Source of the DNA: Oxalobacteraceae bacterium OTU3CINTB1
GTDB lineage: Bacteria > Pseudomonadota > Gammaproteobacteria > Burkholderiales > Burkholderiaceae_D
Direction of reading: 5' to 3'
Length of the DNA: 64,000 nucleotides
Assembly (NCBI GenBank): GCA_024123955.1
Contig: CP099652.1
Span: forward strand, 5,270,001-5,334,000
The notes below the pieces were generated by a model. It was not told the DNA's origin. It did not search any database and saw only the letters and a list, made by a program, of their open reading frames with translations. Numbering within the stretch: position 1 is the first letter of the stretch; each line of letters opens with the position of its first letter. The position numbers and the translations under genes were made by a program. Shown piece by piece: positions 1 through 9,616 of the stretch.

Positions 1-1383
1 CATTTCCCTCGGTTAAACGAGTTTCAACAGCAACTGATAGAGACCTATCCAGATGAGGAATTCAAACAACTGCATGCGGTATTCTGTGTAAGTCAGGAAG
101 AACTGCTGCAAGACGGTTCGCACAGTCAAAGCGGCCTTCTGGTAGCAAACGTACCGGATTATCTTTCGCCAATGCTTGACAAATTGTTTGGTTCCCCGCC
201 TGAGGTCGCGAACATAGTTAGATTAAATCGAATCACATGCTCGACCGTTTTGATGTGGAGCGTGCAAGACGAGCGCGGTATTTTGCATTCTGTCGCGATT
301 AGCGCGGCACTTCTGTCACAACGGCCAATTAAAGGGGCTAAGCCTAGACCGTCGCGTATCGTATTTTGCTGCGCAGACCTTGTTGCCGTCGGCAGCTACG
401 TGATTGATAACGATGCCATTCACGAAGCGCAAACGGAGGCAATGCTAAATCGGTACTATCGGAACTCTCCAAAAGAGGAACTAGCAAGAGCTGATGCTGA
501 TGCAGTTTCGGCTGGGTCAGATGAACCATGGCTGGGAAAGCCATGGAAAACTAATGACAGAGGTTTTCTGACCCAAATCGCGCATGCCGAGCTTGGTGTG
601 GCTAGGCTGTCCCAACGTGCTACTGGCTACGCCCAGGAGTACTTCATAAAGGACGAATATGGATATCGTGCTGAAGATTATTTTCGCCCCCAAAAACCAG
701 CTCTTGAGGTGAAAATTATTGAACGCAGCAACGCAACCCAATTTCTGCCGAATTTTGATGAGCTTCAACTGCGGCTTGCGAACAGTTGCATGCTTAGTGG
801 AACCACCGCGAAAGCTTCCGCGTTATTTGTCATGGATGACTCTGCCGGGGACTACGAGACTCCGCTCACAGTCGACCCGCTATTGATTGCGAACTTGCCG
901 GACTATCTCGCCCCGTTAATTGAAAAATTGGCTAGCACTGCGCCGGTACCCGTTAACCTGCCGTGGCTTGACCTTAAAGATAACGAAACGCTCATGATGT
1001 GGAGGGTTCGCGATCACGAAAATCGCCTACACATTGTCGCGATAGATTTCGGAATGGTGCCGCTCCTCACAAGCCGCATCTCAGCACATGGAGAACTTCA
1101 TGTCGCCCGTATCGCCCTCTGTTGCGCAAACCAGGTCGCATTCAGTAGCCTGTGGATTGATAACACGGACTATTTAGAGGCCTATGGGGCTCAGGAAAAT
1201 GGCTCGCAGTACGGTTGCTACGATGAGCTAGAAAAGGCGGGAGCAGCACTTAGAGCCTCTAAGGCAGGTTCGGCAAGGCCTTGGTACGGCAAGCCATGGT
1301 GCGATGAGAACGGTACGACGTTGACGCAGCTCGTGCTCTTCACGTCAGACCTCTCTGGTGAGCGATTTGACAATAATGATTGA
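1..1383 (+). CDS. Unrecognised protein with two tandem domain copies (5' end missing)
   Basis: The frame is open from the first base of the window, so the gene starts upstream; the ATG at 172 is only an internal methionine. The visible 460 residues contain the same domain twice, roughly codons 2-197 and 248-445. Paired landmarks are FPRLNEFQQQL/FLPNFDELQLRL, VPDYLSPMLDKL/LPDYLAPLIEKL, TVLMWSVQDE/TLMMWRVRDH, IVFCCADLVA/IALCCANQVA and PWLGKPW/PWYGKPW. No signal peptide or membrane segment is visible in this part. I do not recognise the family and give no function. Base composition is clearly AT-richer than all downstream genes, which suggests horizontal acquisition. It runs tail-to-tail into a truncated helicase gene. 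More copies could lie upstream of the window. Confidence 0.75.
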   Translation, partial: HFPRLNEFQQQLIETYPDEEFKQLHAVFCVSQEELLQDGSHSQSGLLVANVPDYLSPMLDKLFGSPPEVANIVRLNRITCSTVLMWSVQDERGILHSVAISAALLSQRPIKGAKPRPSRIVFCCADLVAVGSYVIDNDAIHEAQTEAMLNRYYRNSPKEELARADADAVSAGSDEPWLGKPWKTNDRGFLTQIAHAELGVARLSQRATGYAQEYFIKDEYGYRAEDYFRPQKPALEVKIIERSNATQFLPNFDELQLRLANSCMLSGTTAKASALFVMDDSAGDYETPLTVDPLLIANLPDYLAPLIEKLASTAPVPVNLPWLDLKDNETLMMWRVRDHENRLHIVAIDFGMVPLLTSRISAHGELHVARIALCCANQVAFSSLWIDNTDYLEAYGAQENGSQYGCYDELEKAGAALRASKAGSARPWYGKPWCDENGTTLTQLVLFTSDLSGERFDNND

Positions 1384-1392
1384 GCGATAAGT

Positions 1393-1410
1393 ATCGGTTC
1401 CCCGATTTTG
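1393..1410 (+). terminator. Weak hairpin after the two-copy protein
   Basis: Inverted repeat ATCGG-TTCC-CCGAT, with 5-bp arms and a 4-base loop, followed by TTTT, ten bases after the stop codon of the upstream gene. It is short, so it is only a possible weak terminator. Confidence 0.35.
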
Positions 1411-1420
1411 CAATACAACT

Positions 1421-2581
1421 TCATCGAAGAGCTTGGTAAGTGCTTATAACCGGCGACAAATTGCCATAGACGGTGGCCACCGACAGGCCGACCTCGGTCA
1501 CCATGTCGCGCCACATCAGCACTTCCCGGCGCGAAAAGCAGATGACGGCGTCGCCGCGCCGCAGGTTGGTCAGCTTGCGCACGGCCGACGGCTCCATCGA
1601 CAGCGGCCCCTTGCGCTTCAACACATGCACTTCCAGCTCGCATTCCAGCCGCGCGGCCAGCACTTCGATGGCGCGCCGCGCTTCCGGCGCCCCGACCAGG
1701 TAGACGGTGTGGGCCGGGGCGCCGCAGACGGCGGCGGTCCAGGCCGAGCCGCGATCGCGGTCGGCCAGCATCTGGATCTCGTCGATCACCGCCACATCGA
1801 CCGGCGTGCGCGTATCGAGCATCTCGACCGTGCTGGCGACGTGGGTGGCGCCGGCCACCAGGCGCCGCTCCTCGCCGGTGACCAGGCTGACGGCCAGCGG
1901 CCTGCCATGCTGCTCCATGCCCTGCAGGCGTTCGTAGTTTTCCAGCGCCAGCAGCCGCAACGGCGCCAGATAGACGCCGCTGGGCGCCTTGGCCAGCGCT
2001 TCGATGGCCTGGTGGGTCTTGCCGGAATTGGTGGGACCCAGCAGCGCGATAAACTTACGCTTGATGCGACGGGCGACGTCGAACGACGCCGGATATTCGG
2101 CCAGGTTGATGCTTTGCCGGGTGCGCTCGGCGTGCTGCTCCTCCATCTCGCGCTCGACGGCGTGCTCCAGCCGCTGGCGGATGCGGTCGAACACCGTGCC
2201 GGCCGGCTCGGAGATTTGCATGTCGGCCAGCGCCTGCAGGAAAGGCTGCGGGTCCAGGTCGCAATCGTCGCAGGCATCGGCCATTTCGCGGACGAAGTCG
2301 CCGACGTAACCATGCAGTTCGGCGACGACGGCGTCGCTGGCCCGCTCGCGCAGCAACGCCGAGCGCGCGTCGCCATCCATCTTGCGCCACTTCGACGGCT
2401 TGGCCAGCACGCCCTGCGCCGGCACCAGGTCGTAGGGGTAATGTGTGCCGTTATACTCGACAATGCCGGTCAGGCGCAGAAACACCCGCCCTTCCATCCG
2501 GGACAACATAAACCCCTTGGCCGTCAGCCCCAGTTGGCGCATCAGTTCGTCGTCGTTTTCTTGATCTGCAATGTCTGTCAT
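1421..2581 (-). pseudogene. Suv3-like DExH RNA helicase, 3'-truncated
   Basis: Encodes 386 residues from MTDIADQEND. A helical N-terminal region is followed by helicase motifs typical of the Suv3 family: Walker A LLGPTNSGKTHQAIEAL, the segment GVYLAPLRLLALENYERL, and the DEIQ box in VAVIDEIQMLAD. The second helicase lobe begins (AVICFSRREVLMWRDM, VATVYGNLSP), but the protein then switches to VISTYQALR and stops. Family members continue well beyond this point through the rest of the RecA2 lobe and a C-terminal region, so the gene is truncated, with the break near position 1450. The foreign-looking gene at 1-1383 lies directly beyond the break. The ATG at 2581 is chosen because homology-like sequence starts there; the in-frame extension to 2818 would run into the divergent yigZ gene. 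Probably non-functional. Confidence 0.7.
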
Positions 2582-2716
2582 GGTGCTGGTCCGTCCAGGT
2601 TTGAGCGATACCGCGAGATTATATCGCGCCGCTCGGGCGCCCGTTTTTTGTATTTCCCAATGATATCTGGCACCATACGCGGTTCCGACCGCCCCGCCAG
2701 CCCTGAAACCACCGCA

Positions 2717-3313
2717 ATGCCTCAAACCATTATCGCCCCCGTCCAGCATGAATTGCTGATTAAAAAGAGCCGTTTTATTGCCTGCGTGCAGCCAATGACG
2801 GACCGGGCGGCCGCGCAAAAAGTGGTGGCGGAATTATGGGCGCAACATCCCCAAGCGGCCCACGTATGCTGGGCATTATTAGCGGGCGGACAATCGGCGG
2901 CGGTCGATGATGGCGAACCCAGCGGAACGGCCGGGCGGCCCATGCTGGATGTTTTAAGGCATCAGGATCTGGAGGGCGTATTGGCCACTGTCGTGCGTTA
3001 TTTCGGCGGGATTAAATTGGGTGCGGGCGGTTTGGTGCGGGCTTATACCGACAGCGTAGCGCAGGCTTTATTAAGCGCCGAGAAAATCGCCATTATCAAG
3101 CTGCGCCATTTAATCTGCACCGTACCGTACGCGATGGAAGGAATGATACGGCGCGAAATCGAAACGGCCGGCGCCAGCCTGGATAATGTATTCCACGCGG
3201 ACGACGTCCGGTTCGAATTCAGCCTGGCGGACATTGCCGCCGTGCCGTTTATCATCCGCCTTAATGAGGCGGGTCACGGACGCATCCGCTGGACCGATCC
3301 CGACGACGAGTAG
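2717..3313 (+). CDS. yigZ: YigZ/IMPACT family protein
   Basis: 198 residues, the usual length for the bacterial YigZ family (UPF0029/IMPACT N-terminal domain plus a small C-terminal DUF1949-type domain). Recognisable family segments are KKSRFIACVQP near the N terminus, HPQAAHVCWAL, DDGEPSGTAGRPML and VVRYFGGIKLGAGGLVRAY. The eukaryotic relative IMPACT regulates GCN2 kinase; the bacterial role is not settled, and proteins of this family have been linked to translation or proline peptidase-like activity. Transcribed divergently from the broken helicase gene, with about 135 bp between the two starts. The start MPQTI is preferred over upstream in-frame codons because the family begins here. Confidence 0.9.
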   Translation: MPQTIIAPVQHELLIKKSRFIACVQPMTDRAAAQKVVAELWAQHPQAAHVCWALLAGGQSAAVDDGEPSGTAGRPMLDVLRHQDLEGVLATVVRYFGGIKLGAGGLVRAYTDSVAQALLSAEKIAIIKLRHLICTVPYAMEGMIRREIETAGASLDNVFHADDVRFEFSLADIAAVPFIIRLNEAGHGRIRWTDPDDE

Positions 3314-3390
3314 CCCGAAGAATAAGGAAACCCTCCTGCCACACGCCGCAAGCTCGATTTTGGTCTATTCGCGCCAATAACTGGCACGTC

Positions 3391-4560
3391 CTACCTGGGA
3401 GAACCCACCCAGGTGCCGCGATGCCACAGGGTTTCAAGCGGCCCTTGCTTGTGGCTCTTCAGCCACCACACGCTGAACTGTCGCTGCAGCAGGGCCAGCA
3501 CGATCCCTATCGCCAGCGCATAACTGGCGCCGGTATGTTGATACATGCCCAAGCCGAAGCCATAATAAATCGACGTGCCGACCAGCGATTGCACGACATA
3601 GCTGGTCAAACTCATTCTTCCCAACGGCGAGAAAAATGCCAGCCAGCGCCAGAAATAAAACAGCAGCGCAAAGGCGGATACCAGCACCACCATAAACGCG
3701 AGATTCGACCACGACGTCACAATGACCAGCAGCGGCCGTTGAACCGCCAGGCCGACATTCCACGATTCCGGATAAGACTTCAGCAAATAGAATGGAATAA
3801 ACGCCAGCACGGCGATGAACAACGTCCGCGACCAAAACCGCTGGTTTTCCCGGGTGCTTTTAAATACGCCTTTTCTGCCCGCGAGCATGCCCAGCATAAA
3901 CAACGCGGGAATCTGGAACACGCGGCCGTTTTCCCAACTCCAGCGAATAACCCCAACTTTACCGTTAGTCAGGTTTTCCCACCATACCGTCGCCGCCGAG
4001 CCATGCGCCATATATTCATTTGCCCGGCCAAAATAAGCCCACGACGCCGGGTCGGCAAGTTTCTCGTCAGGATTTGGTAATGCCTGGAAAAACTCAAACC
4101 ATGCATAAGGTTGCAGCAGCAATAGCACGGCGATCGCCAGCACCGTGCCGCTCCGCAATCGCGCGACGGGGATCAACGCCAGACCCAGCACCGCATAAAT
4201 GCTCAGAATATCGCCGTGGTAAAACATTGAATTGACCAGGCCGAACGCCAGCAGCAACGCCAGGCGCCACGCGAAGCGGGGGCGGAAGTCCTCGCCGCGC
4301 TGCTCGCGGCTATGCCACTGGATGTAAAAGGTCATGCCGAACAGCAGCGCGAAGATGGCGTAGGACTTGCCGCCGAACAGGAAAAACATGCTGTCCCAGA
4401 TCATTTTGTCGACCAGCTTCAGCCAATCGGGTATGCCCGCCGGCGAGAAGTAGAGGTCGAAATGCTCGATATTGTGGAGCAGCATGATCGAGACGATGGC
4501 GAAGCCGCGCAACGCATCGATCACATCCAGACGAGAAGAAGTGGTGTTCATCGGTTCCAT
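3391..4560 (-). CDS. DUF418 family integral membrane protein
   Basis: 389 residues with about ten hydrophobic segments and the typical N terminus RLDVIDALRGFAIVSIMLLHN, which resembles the opening of heparan N-acetyltransferase/acyltransferase-type membrane proteins. The C-terminal third (LGRMSLTSYVVQSLVGTSIYYGFGLGMY) matches the DUF418 domain (YeiB-like). An inner-membrane location is clear; the substrate is unknown. Two starts are possible, 4560 (MEPMNTTS) and 4551 (MNTTS), because the ribosome-binding signal is ambiguous: AAGG lies 3 bases before the first ATG and 12 before the second. It is a single gene, convergent with yigZ (gap of 77 bp) and divergent from the chemoreceptor gene. Confidence 0.88.
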   Translation of the reverse strand: MEPMNTTSSRLDVIDALRGFAIVSIMLLHNIEHFDLYFSPAGIPDWLKLVDKMIWDSMFFLFGGKSYAIFALLFGMTFYIQWHSREQRGEDFRPRFAWRLALLLAFGLVNSMFYHGDILSIYAVLGLALIPVARLRSGTVLAIAVLLLLQPYAWFEFFQALPNPDEKLADPASWAYFGRANEYMAHGSAATVWWENLTNGKVGVIRWSWENGRVFQIPALFMLGMLAGRKGVFKSTRENQRFWSRTLFIAVLAFIPFYLLKSYPESWNVGLAVQRPLLVIVTSWSNLAFMVVLVSAFALLFYFWRWLAFFSPLGRMSLTSYVVQSLVGTSIYYGFGLGMYQHTGASYALAIGIVLALLQRQFSVWWLKSHKQGPLETLWHRGTWVGSPR

Positions 4561-4842
4561 TTACCTTGGCAAAATGAGCAAAATGCAAAGTTTATATGGA
4601 AACGATCCCATCGCCTACAACCGCACAGCCCGGCAGGTTGATCAGCGATGAGTAGTACATTGCGAAACAAGTTGCCACGTGGAAAATTCTCACGTATATT
4701 TCTGGTCATCCCACGCTGCACCGATCGCCCAACCCTCCCGCGATCTCCCCCTTTTTCTCCGGCCCCATTCCCGCCACCGTCTCCGCACCTGTCATTCCGG
4801 TGCGGCGCGCGAGTTCGACCTCTCGACCATTGGACAAGTGAA

Positions 4843-6507
4843 ATGAAAAACGCGAACATCAAGGTAAGCACACGGCTGCGCATCGGCTTCGGTGTGATCC
4901 TGGCAATGCTGGCCGTCATGATCGGCCTGAGCATCCATCACCTCGGCACGCTCAACGCCGGCACCAACGCCATCGTCACCGAAAACTATCCGAAGGTGCT
5001 GGCAGCCCAGAACCTGATGAATATCAATAACAAGATCGCCCGCTCGCTGCGCAACGGCCTGCTGATCCGCGATGACGCCAAGGCCGAGACCGAACTGCTG
5101 ATCGTCACCGACAAGCTCAAGGAAATGATTGTCGCCAGCGAAAAACTCGACGTCATGGTCAAGTCCGGCACCGGCCAGGGCCTGTTCGACGCGCTGAAGG
5201 CCGCCTATCCGCCGTACGCCGCCTCAATCGGGGAAGTGATGCGCTTGCGCCGCGACGGCGGCATCGACCAGGCCGTCGAATTCATGCTGACCAACACGCG
5301 TGAACTGCAGATGACCTACATGAAACGCCTGGATGCGATGATCGCACACCAGAGCGATGCATTGGAAAAAGCCCGCGCCGACGCCGAGGAAACCTATCAA
5401 AATTCCCGCAACATGATGCTGGTGTTGGGTCTGGCGGCGATGGGGCTCGGCATGGGCGGCGCGTGGCTCATCTCGCGCCAGCTGCTGAGCCAGCTCGGCG
5501 GCGAACCGGCCTATGTCGCCGGCATCGCCGCCAGCATCGCCGACGGCGACCTGGCGGTGGCGATCGCGCTGCCGCGCGGCGACGCGCACAGCCTGCTGTT
5601 CGCGATCCAGTCGATGCGCGACAGCTTGTCCGGCATCGTGCGCCAGGTGCGCGGCGGCGCCGAGTCCATCGTCACGGCGGCCACCGAAATCGCCAGCGGC
5701 AACCAGGACCTGTCGTCGCGCACCGAGCAGCAGGCCGGCTCGCTGGAAGAGACCGCCTCGTCGATGGAGGAACTGACCGCCACCGTCAAACAAAATTCCG
5801 AAAACGCCCGCCAGGCCAACACCATGGCGCGCTCGGCGTCGGCCATCGCGGTCGAGGGCGGCGCCGTGGTGTCGAACGTGATCGGCACCATGGCCGAGAT
5901 CAACGGCTCGGCCAGGAAAATCGTCGACATCATCAGCGTCATCGACGGCATCGCCTTCCAGACCAACATCCTGGCCTTGAACGCGGCGGTCGAGGCGGCG
6001 CGCGCCGGCGAACAGGGGCGCGGCTTTGCCGTGGTCGCCTCCGAGGTGCGCACGCTGGCGCAGCGCTCGGCGGCGGCCGCCAAGGAAATCAAGACGCTGA
6101 TCGACGACTCGGTCGCCAAGGTCGACGCCGGCACGGAACTGGTCGGGCAGGCCGGCGCGACGATGGAGCGCATTGTCGGCGCCGTCAAATCGGTGACCGA
6201 CATCATGGGCGAGATCAGCATGGCCAGCCAGGAGCAGGAAGCCGGCATCGCGCAAATCAACCACGCGATCGCCGAAATGGACACCGTCACGCAGCAAAAC
6301 GCCGCGCTGGTCGAGGAAGCGGCGGCCGCCGCCGAAGCACAGCAAGACCAGGCGCAGCAGCTCTCGCAGCTGGTGGGCGTCTTCAAGCTGGCGCCATTAC
6401 AGCCGGCCGCGCCCACCACCGGTCGCGTCAACGTTCCTGCCCGCCGTCACGCAGCGCCAAGCCTGCGTAACAACAACGAGCACCTCGCGCGGATCGGCGC
6501 GGCGTGA
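4843..6507 (+). CDS. Methyl-accepting chemotaxis protein
   Basis: 554 residues. An N-terminal membrane segment (about 14-34) is followed by a four-helix-bundle type periplasmic sensor (about 35-190), a second membrane segment ([20 protein letters not shown]), HAMP, and a cytoplasmic signalling domain with the canonical hairpin tip [20 protein letters not shown]. An Ala/Glu/Gln-rich helical tail ends without a pentapeptide CheR tether. The receptor would report to the CheA/CheW array, but no che genes adjoin it; it stands alone. The ATG at 4843 gives the standard short cytoplasmic N terminus ([17 protein letters not shown]); the frame is open further upstream, but that stretch is proline-rich and unlike a receptor. 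The ligand cannot be told from the sequence. Confidence 0.93.
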   Translation: MKNANIKVSTRLRIGFGVILAMLAVMIGLSIHHLGTLNAGTNAIVTENYPKVLAAQNLMNINNKIARSLRNGLLIRDDAKAETELLIVTDKLKEMIVASEKLDVMVKSGTGQGLFDALKAAYPPYAASIGEVMRLRRDGGIDQAVEFMLTNTRELQMTYMKRLDAMIAHQSDALEKARADAEETYQNSRNMMLVLGLAAMGLGMGGAWLISRQLLSQLGGEPAYVAGIAASIADGDLAVAIALPRGDAHSLLFAIQSMRDSLSGIVRQVRGGAESIVTAATEIASGNQDLSSRTEQQAGSLEETASSMEELTATVKQNSENARQANTMARSASAIAVEGGAVVSNVIGTMAEINGSARKIVDIISVIDGIAFQTNILALNAAVEAARAGEQGRGFAVVASEVRTLAQRSAAAAKEIKTLIDDSVAKVDAGTELVGQAGATMERIVGAVKSVTDIMGEISMASQEQEAGIAQINHAIAEMDTVTQQNAALVEEAAAAAEAQQDQAQQLSQLVGVFKLAPLQPAAPTTGRVNVPARRHAAPSLRNNNEHLARIGAA

Positions 6508-6514
6508 TCGACCA

Positions 6515-6536
6515 GGCGGCGCCGCCCGGCGCCGCC
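6515..6536. terminator. GC-only hairpin after the chemoreceptor gene
   Basis: Perfect 9-bp stem GGCGGCGCC / GGCGCCGCC with loop GCCC, 8 bp past the stop codon. It has no T-run, so it may be a transcript-stabilising hairpin or a weak terminator. Confidence 0.35.
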
Positions 6537-6740
6537 GCCCCGGCGTGCCCACCTGCACGCCGGACTGCTGTGAAGCCGCAGCGATTGTGTCTGGAATTCT
6601 GGGATCCCCTTGCCGTCTGTCATTGAGCCGTAACAGTTGCGACCTAAAGTAGCGGGGCCGCACAGCAAAACGGTAACACGAAGACAACAAAGCAACGCGC
6701 CTCCCCGGCGCGTGTCCCCCAACGTCCGCACACCAAGCCT

Positions 6741-8984
6741 ATGACCTCACGACGCAGCTTCCTCCTCAACAGCGCCCGCGCGGGTATCGCTGCCGGCGCC
6801 TACGCAGCCTTTCCGCCGTCGATACAGCGCGCGCTCGCCATCCCGGCCAACAATGCGACCGGCACCATCCGGGACGTCGAGCATGTGGTGATCCTGATGC
6901 AGGAGAACCGCGCGTTCGACCATTATTTCGGCACGCTCGCCGGCGTGCGCGGCTTCGGCGACCGTTTCCCCATCCCCTTGCCAGAGGGCCGCAACGTCTG
7001 GCAACAGCGCGCGGCAAACGGCACCGTCATGTCGCCCTTCCATCTGGACGGCAGCACCGGCAACGCGCAGCGCGCCAGCGGCACGCCGCACGACTGGCTC
7101 GACAGCCAGCTGGCGTGGGACCACGGCCGCATGGACCAGTGGCCGCGCTACAAAAACCCGATTTCGATGGGCTTTTTCAAGGAAGCCGAGATTCCGTTCC
7201 AGTTCGCGCTGGCCAATGCGTTCACCTTGTGCGACGCCTACCACTGCGCGATGCACACGGGGACAGATGCCAACCGCTCGTTCTTCCTGACCGGCACGAA
7301 TGGCGCGGTACCCACCGGCACCTCCTTCGTCAGCAACGAATGGGACGCCATCGACGGCCTGCCTGGCGGTGTCAACACCGGCTACACCTGGACCACCTAC
7401 GCCGAGCGCCTCGAAACCGCCGGCGTGCGCTGGATGAGCTACCAGAACATGCCGGACGAATGGGGCGACAATATGCTGGGCGCGTTCCGGCAATTCCGGC
7501 GCGCCAACATCGCGTCCGGCTACCCCGTCTCCAGCGGCGGCGCGCCCGGCCGCCCCTACACCGACACCGGCCAGGCACTGCCCTACCATGCCTACGATGC
7601 CGCCACCGACAATGCCGGCAACCCGCTGTACAAGGGCGTCGCCAACACCCTGCCCGGCACCCAGCCCGAGCAGTACCTGGACGCGTTCAAGCGCGACATC
7701 CGCGAAGGCAAGCTGCCGCAGGTATCGTGGGTCAACGCGCCGTCGATTTACTGCGAGCATCCCGGCCCGTCGAGCCCGGTGCAAGGCGCGTGGTTCGTCC
7801 AGGAGGTGCTGGACGCCCTGACGGCCAACCCCGAGGTCTGGAGCAAGACCGTGTTGATCGTCACCTACGACGAGAACGACGGCTATTTCGACCATGCGCC
7901 CTCGCCGTCCGCGCCGTCGCCCGACGGCCAGGGCGGCTACGCCGGCAAAACCACGCTGCCCCAGGCGCAGTTGTCGCCCGAATACCATAACTATCCTAAA
8001 CCGGCCGGCAGCGCGGGCCAGCCCGCCCCGGACGGCCGCGTCTACGGCCCCGGTCCGAGGGTGCCGCTGTTCGTGATTTCGCCGTGGAGCCGTGGCGGCT
8101 GGGTCAACTCCCAGGTGTTCGACCACACCTCGGTGCTGCGTTTCCTGGAAGCGCGTTTCGGCGTGCAGGAGCCGAACATCAGCGCCTACCGCCGCGCCGT
8201 CTGCGGCGATTTGACGAGTGCCTTCAACTTTGCCACGCCCAATTCCGAGGCGCTGCCGCAGCTGTCGGGTAAAAAGAACAAAAGCCAGGCCGACGCCCTG
8301 CGCGCCGCGCAACAGCGGCTGTCGCAGATCCGGCCCCCGGCCGCGCCGAGCATGCCGGCGCAGGCCGCCGGCACCCGGCCGTCGCGCGCGCTGCCCTACG
8401 AGCTGGCCACCACCTGCGAGGTGCAGCCCGGCGCCACGATGAACGCCGTGCGGGTCGCCCTGGGCTTCGTCAATACCGGCCGCCAGGCTGCGGTTTTCCA
8501 TGTGTACGACCGCAAGAACCTGGCCGCCGTGCCGCGCCGCTACGCCGTCGAACCGGGCAAATCGCTGTCCGATACCTGGACGCCGGCGGTCGGCGGCGCC
8601 TATGACCTGTGGGTGCTGGGGCCGAACGGCTACCACCGCCACTTCACCGGCAGCGCGCTGCGCGCCGTCGCGGCCGGCCAGCCGCGCCCGGACGTGCAGG
8701 TGCGCTGCGACGCCACCACGGCGGAGCTGTTGGTCCGCCTTGTCAATGCGGGCGCCGCCGCCTGCACGTTCAACCTGAACGCGAACGTCTATGCGCCGCT
8801 GAGGCAGCTCCACACGGTTGCGCCGCGCGGCGAACTCGTGCTGCGCATTCCGGTGGCGGGCAACGGCTGCTGGTATGACTTCAGCGCCACGGTGTCGGGC
8901 CAGCCCGACTACCTGCGACGCTTCGCCGGCCGCGTCGAAACCGGCCGGCACACGGTCAGCGATCCGGCCCTGGGCCAGGCTTAA
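6741..8984 (+). CDS. Phosphocholine-specific phospholipase C, Tat-exported
   Basis: 747 residues. A twin-arginine signal (SRRSFLLNSARAGIAAG, about residues 3-33) indicates export of the folded enzyme across the inner membrane. The phosphoesterase domain (about 45-485) starts with VEHVVILMQENRAFDHYFGTL, a hallmark of the PlcC/PlcN/acid-phosphatase family. It also shows MHTGTDANRSFFLTGT, VIVTYDENDGYFDHA and the late segment GPRVPLFVISPWSRGGWVNS. Two C-terminal beta-sandwich DUF756 domains follow (about 535-625 and 650-735). Known family members hydrolyse phosphatidylcholine or sphingomyelin to release phosphocholine. Which substrate this one prefers is not decidable from sequence. It stands alone, with a hairpin after its stop. 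Confidence 0.93.
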   Translation: MTSRRSFLLNSARAGIAAGAYAAFPPSIQRALAIPANNATGTIRDVEHVVILMQENRAFDHYFGTLAGVRGFGDRFPIPLPEGRNVWQQRAANGTVMSPFHLDGSTGNAQRASGTPHDWLDSQLAWDHGRMDQWPRYKNPISMGFFKEAEIPFQFALANAFTLCDAYHCAMHTGTDANRSFFLTGTNGAVPTGTSFVSNEWDAIDGLPGGVNTGYTWTTYAERLETAGVRWMSYQNMPDEWGDNMLGAFRQFRRANIASGYPVSSGGAPGRPYTDTGQALPYHAYDAATDNAGNPLYKGVANTLPGTQPEQYLDAFKRDIREGKLPQVSWVNAPSIYCEHPGPSSPVQGAWFVQEVLDALTANPEVWSKTVLIVTYDENDGYFDHAPSPSAPSPDGQGGYAGKTTLPQAQLSPEYHNYPKPAGSAGQPAPDGRVYGPGPRVPLFVISPWSRGGWVNSQVFDHTSVLRFLEARFGVQEPNISAYRRAVCGDLTSAFNFATPNSEALPQLSGKKNKSQADALRAAQQRLSQIRPPAAPSMPAQAAGTRPSRALPYELATTCEVQPGATMNAVRVALGFVNTGRQAAVFHVYDRKNLAAVPRRYAVEPGKSLSDTWTPAVGGAYDLWVLGPNGYHRHFTGSALRAVAAGQPRPDVQVRCDATTAELLVRLVNAGAAACTFNLNANVYAPLRQLHTVAPRGELVLRIPVAGNGCWYDFSATVSGQPDYLRRFAGRVETGRHTVSDPALGQA

Positions 8985-8991
8985 GCAGTCG

Positions 8992-9015
8992 GCGCGGCCG
9001 GCCGCGCTGTTTTCT
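8992..9015 (+). terminator. Rho-independent terminator after phospholipase C
   Basis: Sixteen-base perfect palindrome GCGCGGCCGGCCGCGC immediately followed by TGTTTTCT, 8 bp after the phospholipase stop codon. Confidence 0.6.
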
Positions 9016-9037
9016 AACTTACTTCAACAGGACATTC

Positions 9038-9616
9038 ATGCATTCCATCATCCGCAAATTGGCCTTCAGCGCCGTCATCGCGCTGTCGACATCCCTGGCC
9101 TCGGCCGGTGTGCTCACCTTCGACGACATCGTCGGTCCCGACGGCTACGCCCACGTGCCCGACAACTACGGTGGACTGGACTGGTCGGCATCCGGCCTGT
9201 CGGTGTTCACCGGCGAACAGGCGCCGTTCACCCCGCATTCGGGCACTGGCAGGGTGACGACGGACTGGATCGACGGCGGGCCGGTCGCCAGCACCATCCG
9301 CTTCCTGGCGCCGACCGTCTTCAACGGCGCCTGGTTCTCGGGATTCGGCGACAGCAGCGTGCGCTTCGATTTATATAAGGGGAACCAGCTGGTCGCCAGC
9401 TCGGCGCTGCTGCAACTGTCGGACGTGCCGGCTTACCTGGACGCCGGCTGGAATGGCGCCATCGACGCGGTTGTCGTCTCGAGCGGCTTTCAAGGATCGT
9501 ACGTGATGGACGATCTGAGCTTCCAGAGCGCGTCGCCGGTGCCCGAGCCTGGCCCGCTCACGCTGCTGCTGGCCGGAATGGGACTCATCGGCGCCCTGCG
9601 GCTGCGCCGGTCCTAA
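9038..9616 (+). CDS. PEP-CTERM sorting domain protein
   Basis: 192 residues. A Sec signal peptide (about 1-23, ending ASA) is followed by an extracellular-type beta-rich body ([20 protein letters not shown] onwards). The C-terminal sorting signal [20 protein letters not shown] comes just before a basic LRLRRS end. PEP-CTERM signals are processed by exosortase/EpsH systems in bacteria that make exopolysaccharide; no exosortase gene is in this window. The body contains a putative carbohydrate- or ligand-binding fold, but no specific function can be assigned. Its TAA stop overlaps, by four bases, the TAG stop of the convergent chemoreceptor gene. Confidence 0.88.
   Translation: MHSIIRKLAFSAVIALSTSLASAGVLTFDDIVGPDGYAHVPDNYGGLDWSASGLSVFTGEQAPFTPHSGTGRVTTDWIDGGPVASTIRFLAPTVFNGAWFSGFGDSSVRFDLYKGNQLVASSALLQLSDVPAYLDAGWNGAIDAVVVSSGFQGSYVMDDLSFQSASPVPEPGPLTLLLAGMGLIGALRLRRS

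Noticed and set aside
2582..2818. Longer N terminus for the Suv3-like helicase
   Set aside because: It would overlap the divergent yigZ gene and adds no recognisable sequence; MTDIADQ at 2581 is the better start.
6747..8951. Open frame of 734 codons antisense to phospholipase C
   Set aside because: GC-rich shadow frame: it has no domain, the composition is Arg/Gly/Ala/His-biased, and the opposite strand carries a full Tat-exported enzyme.
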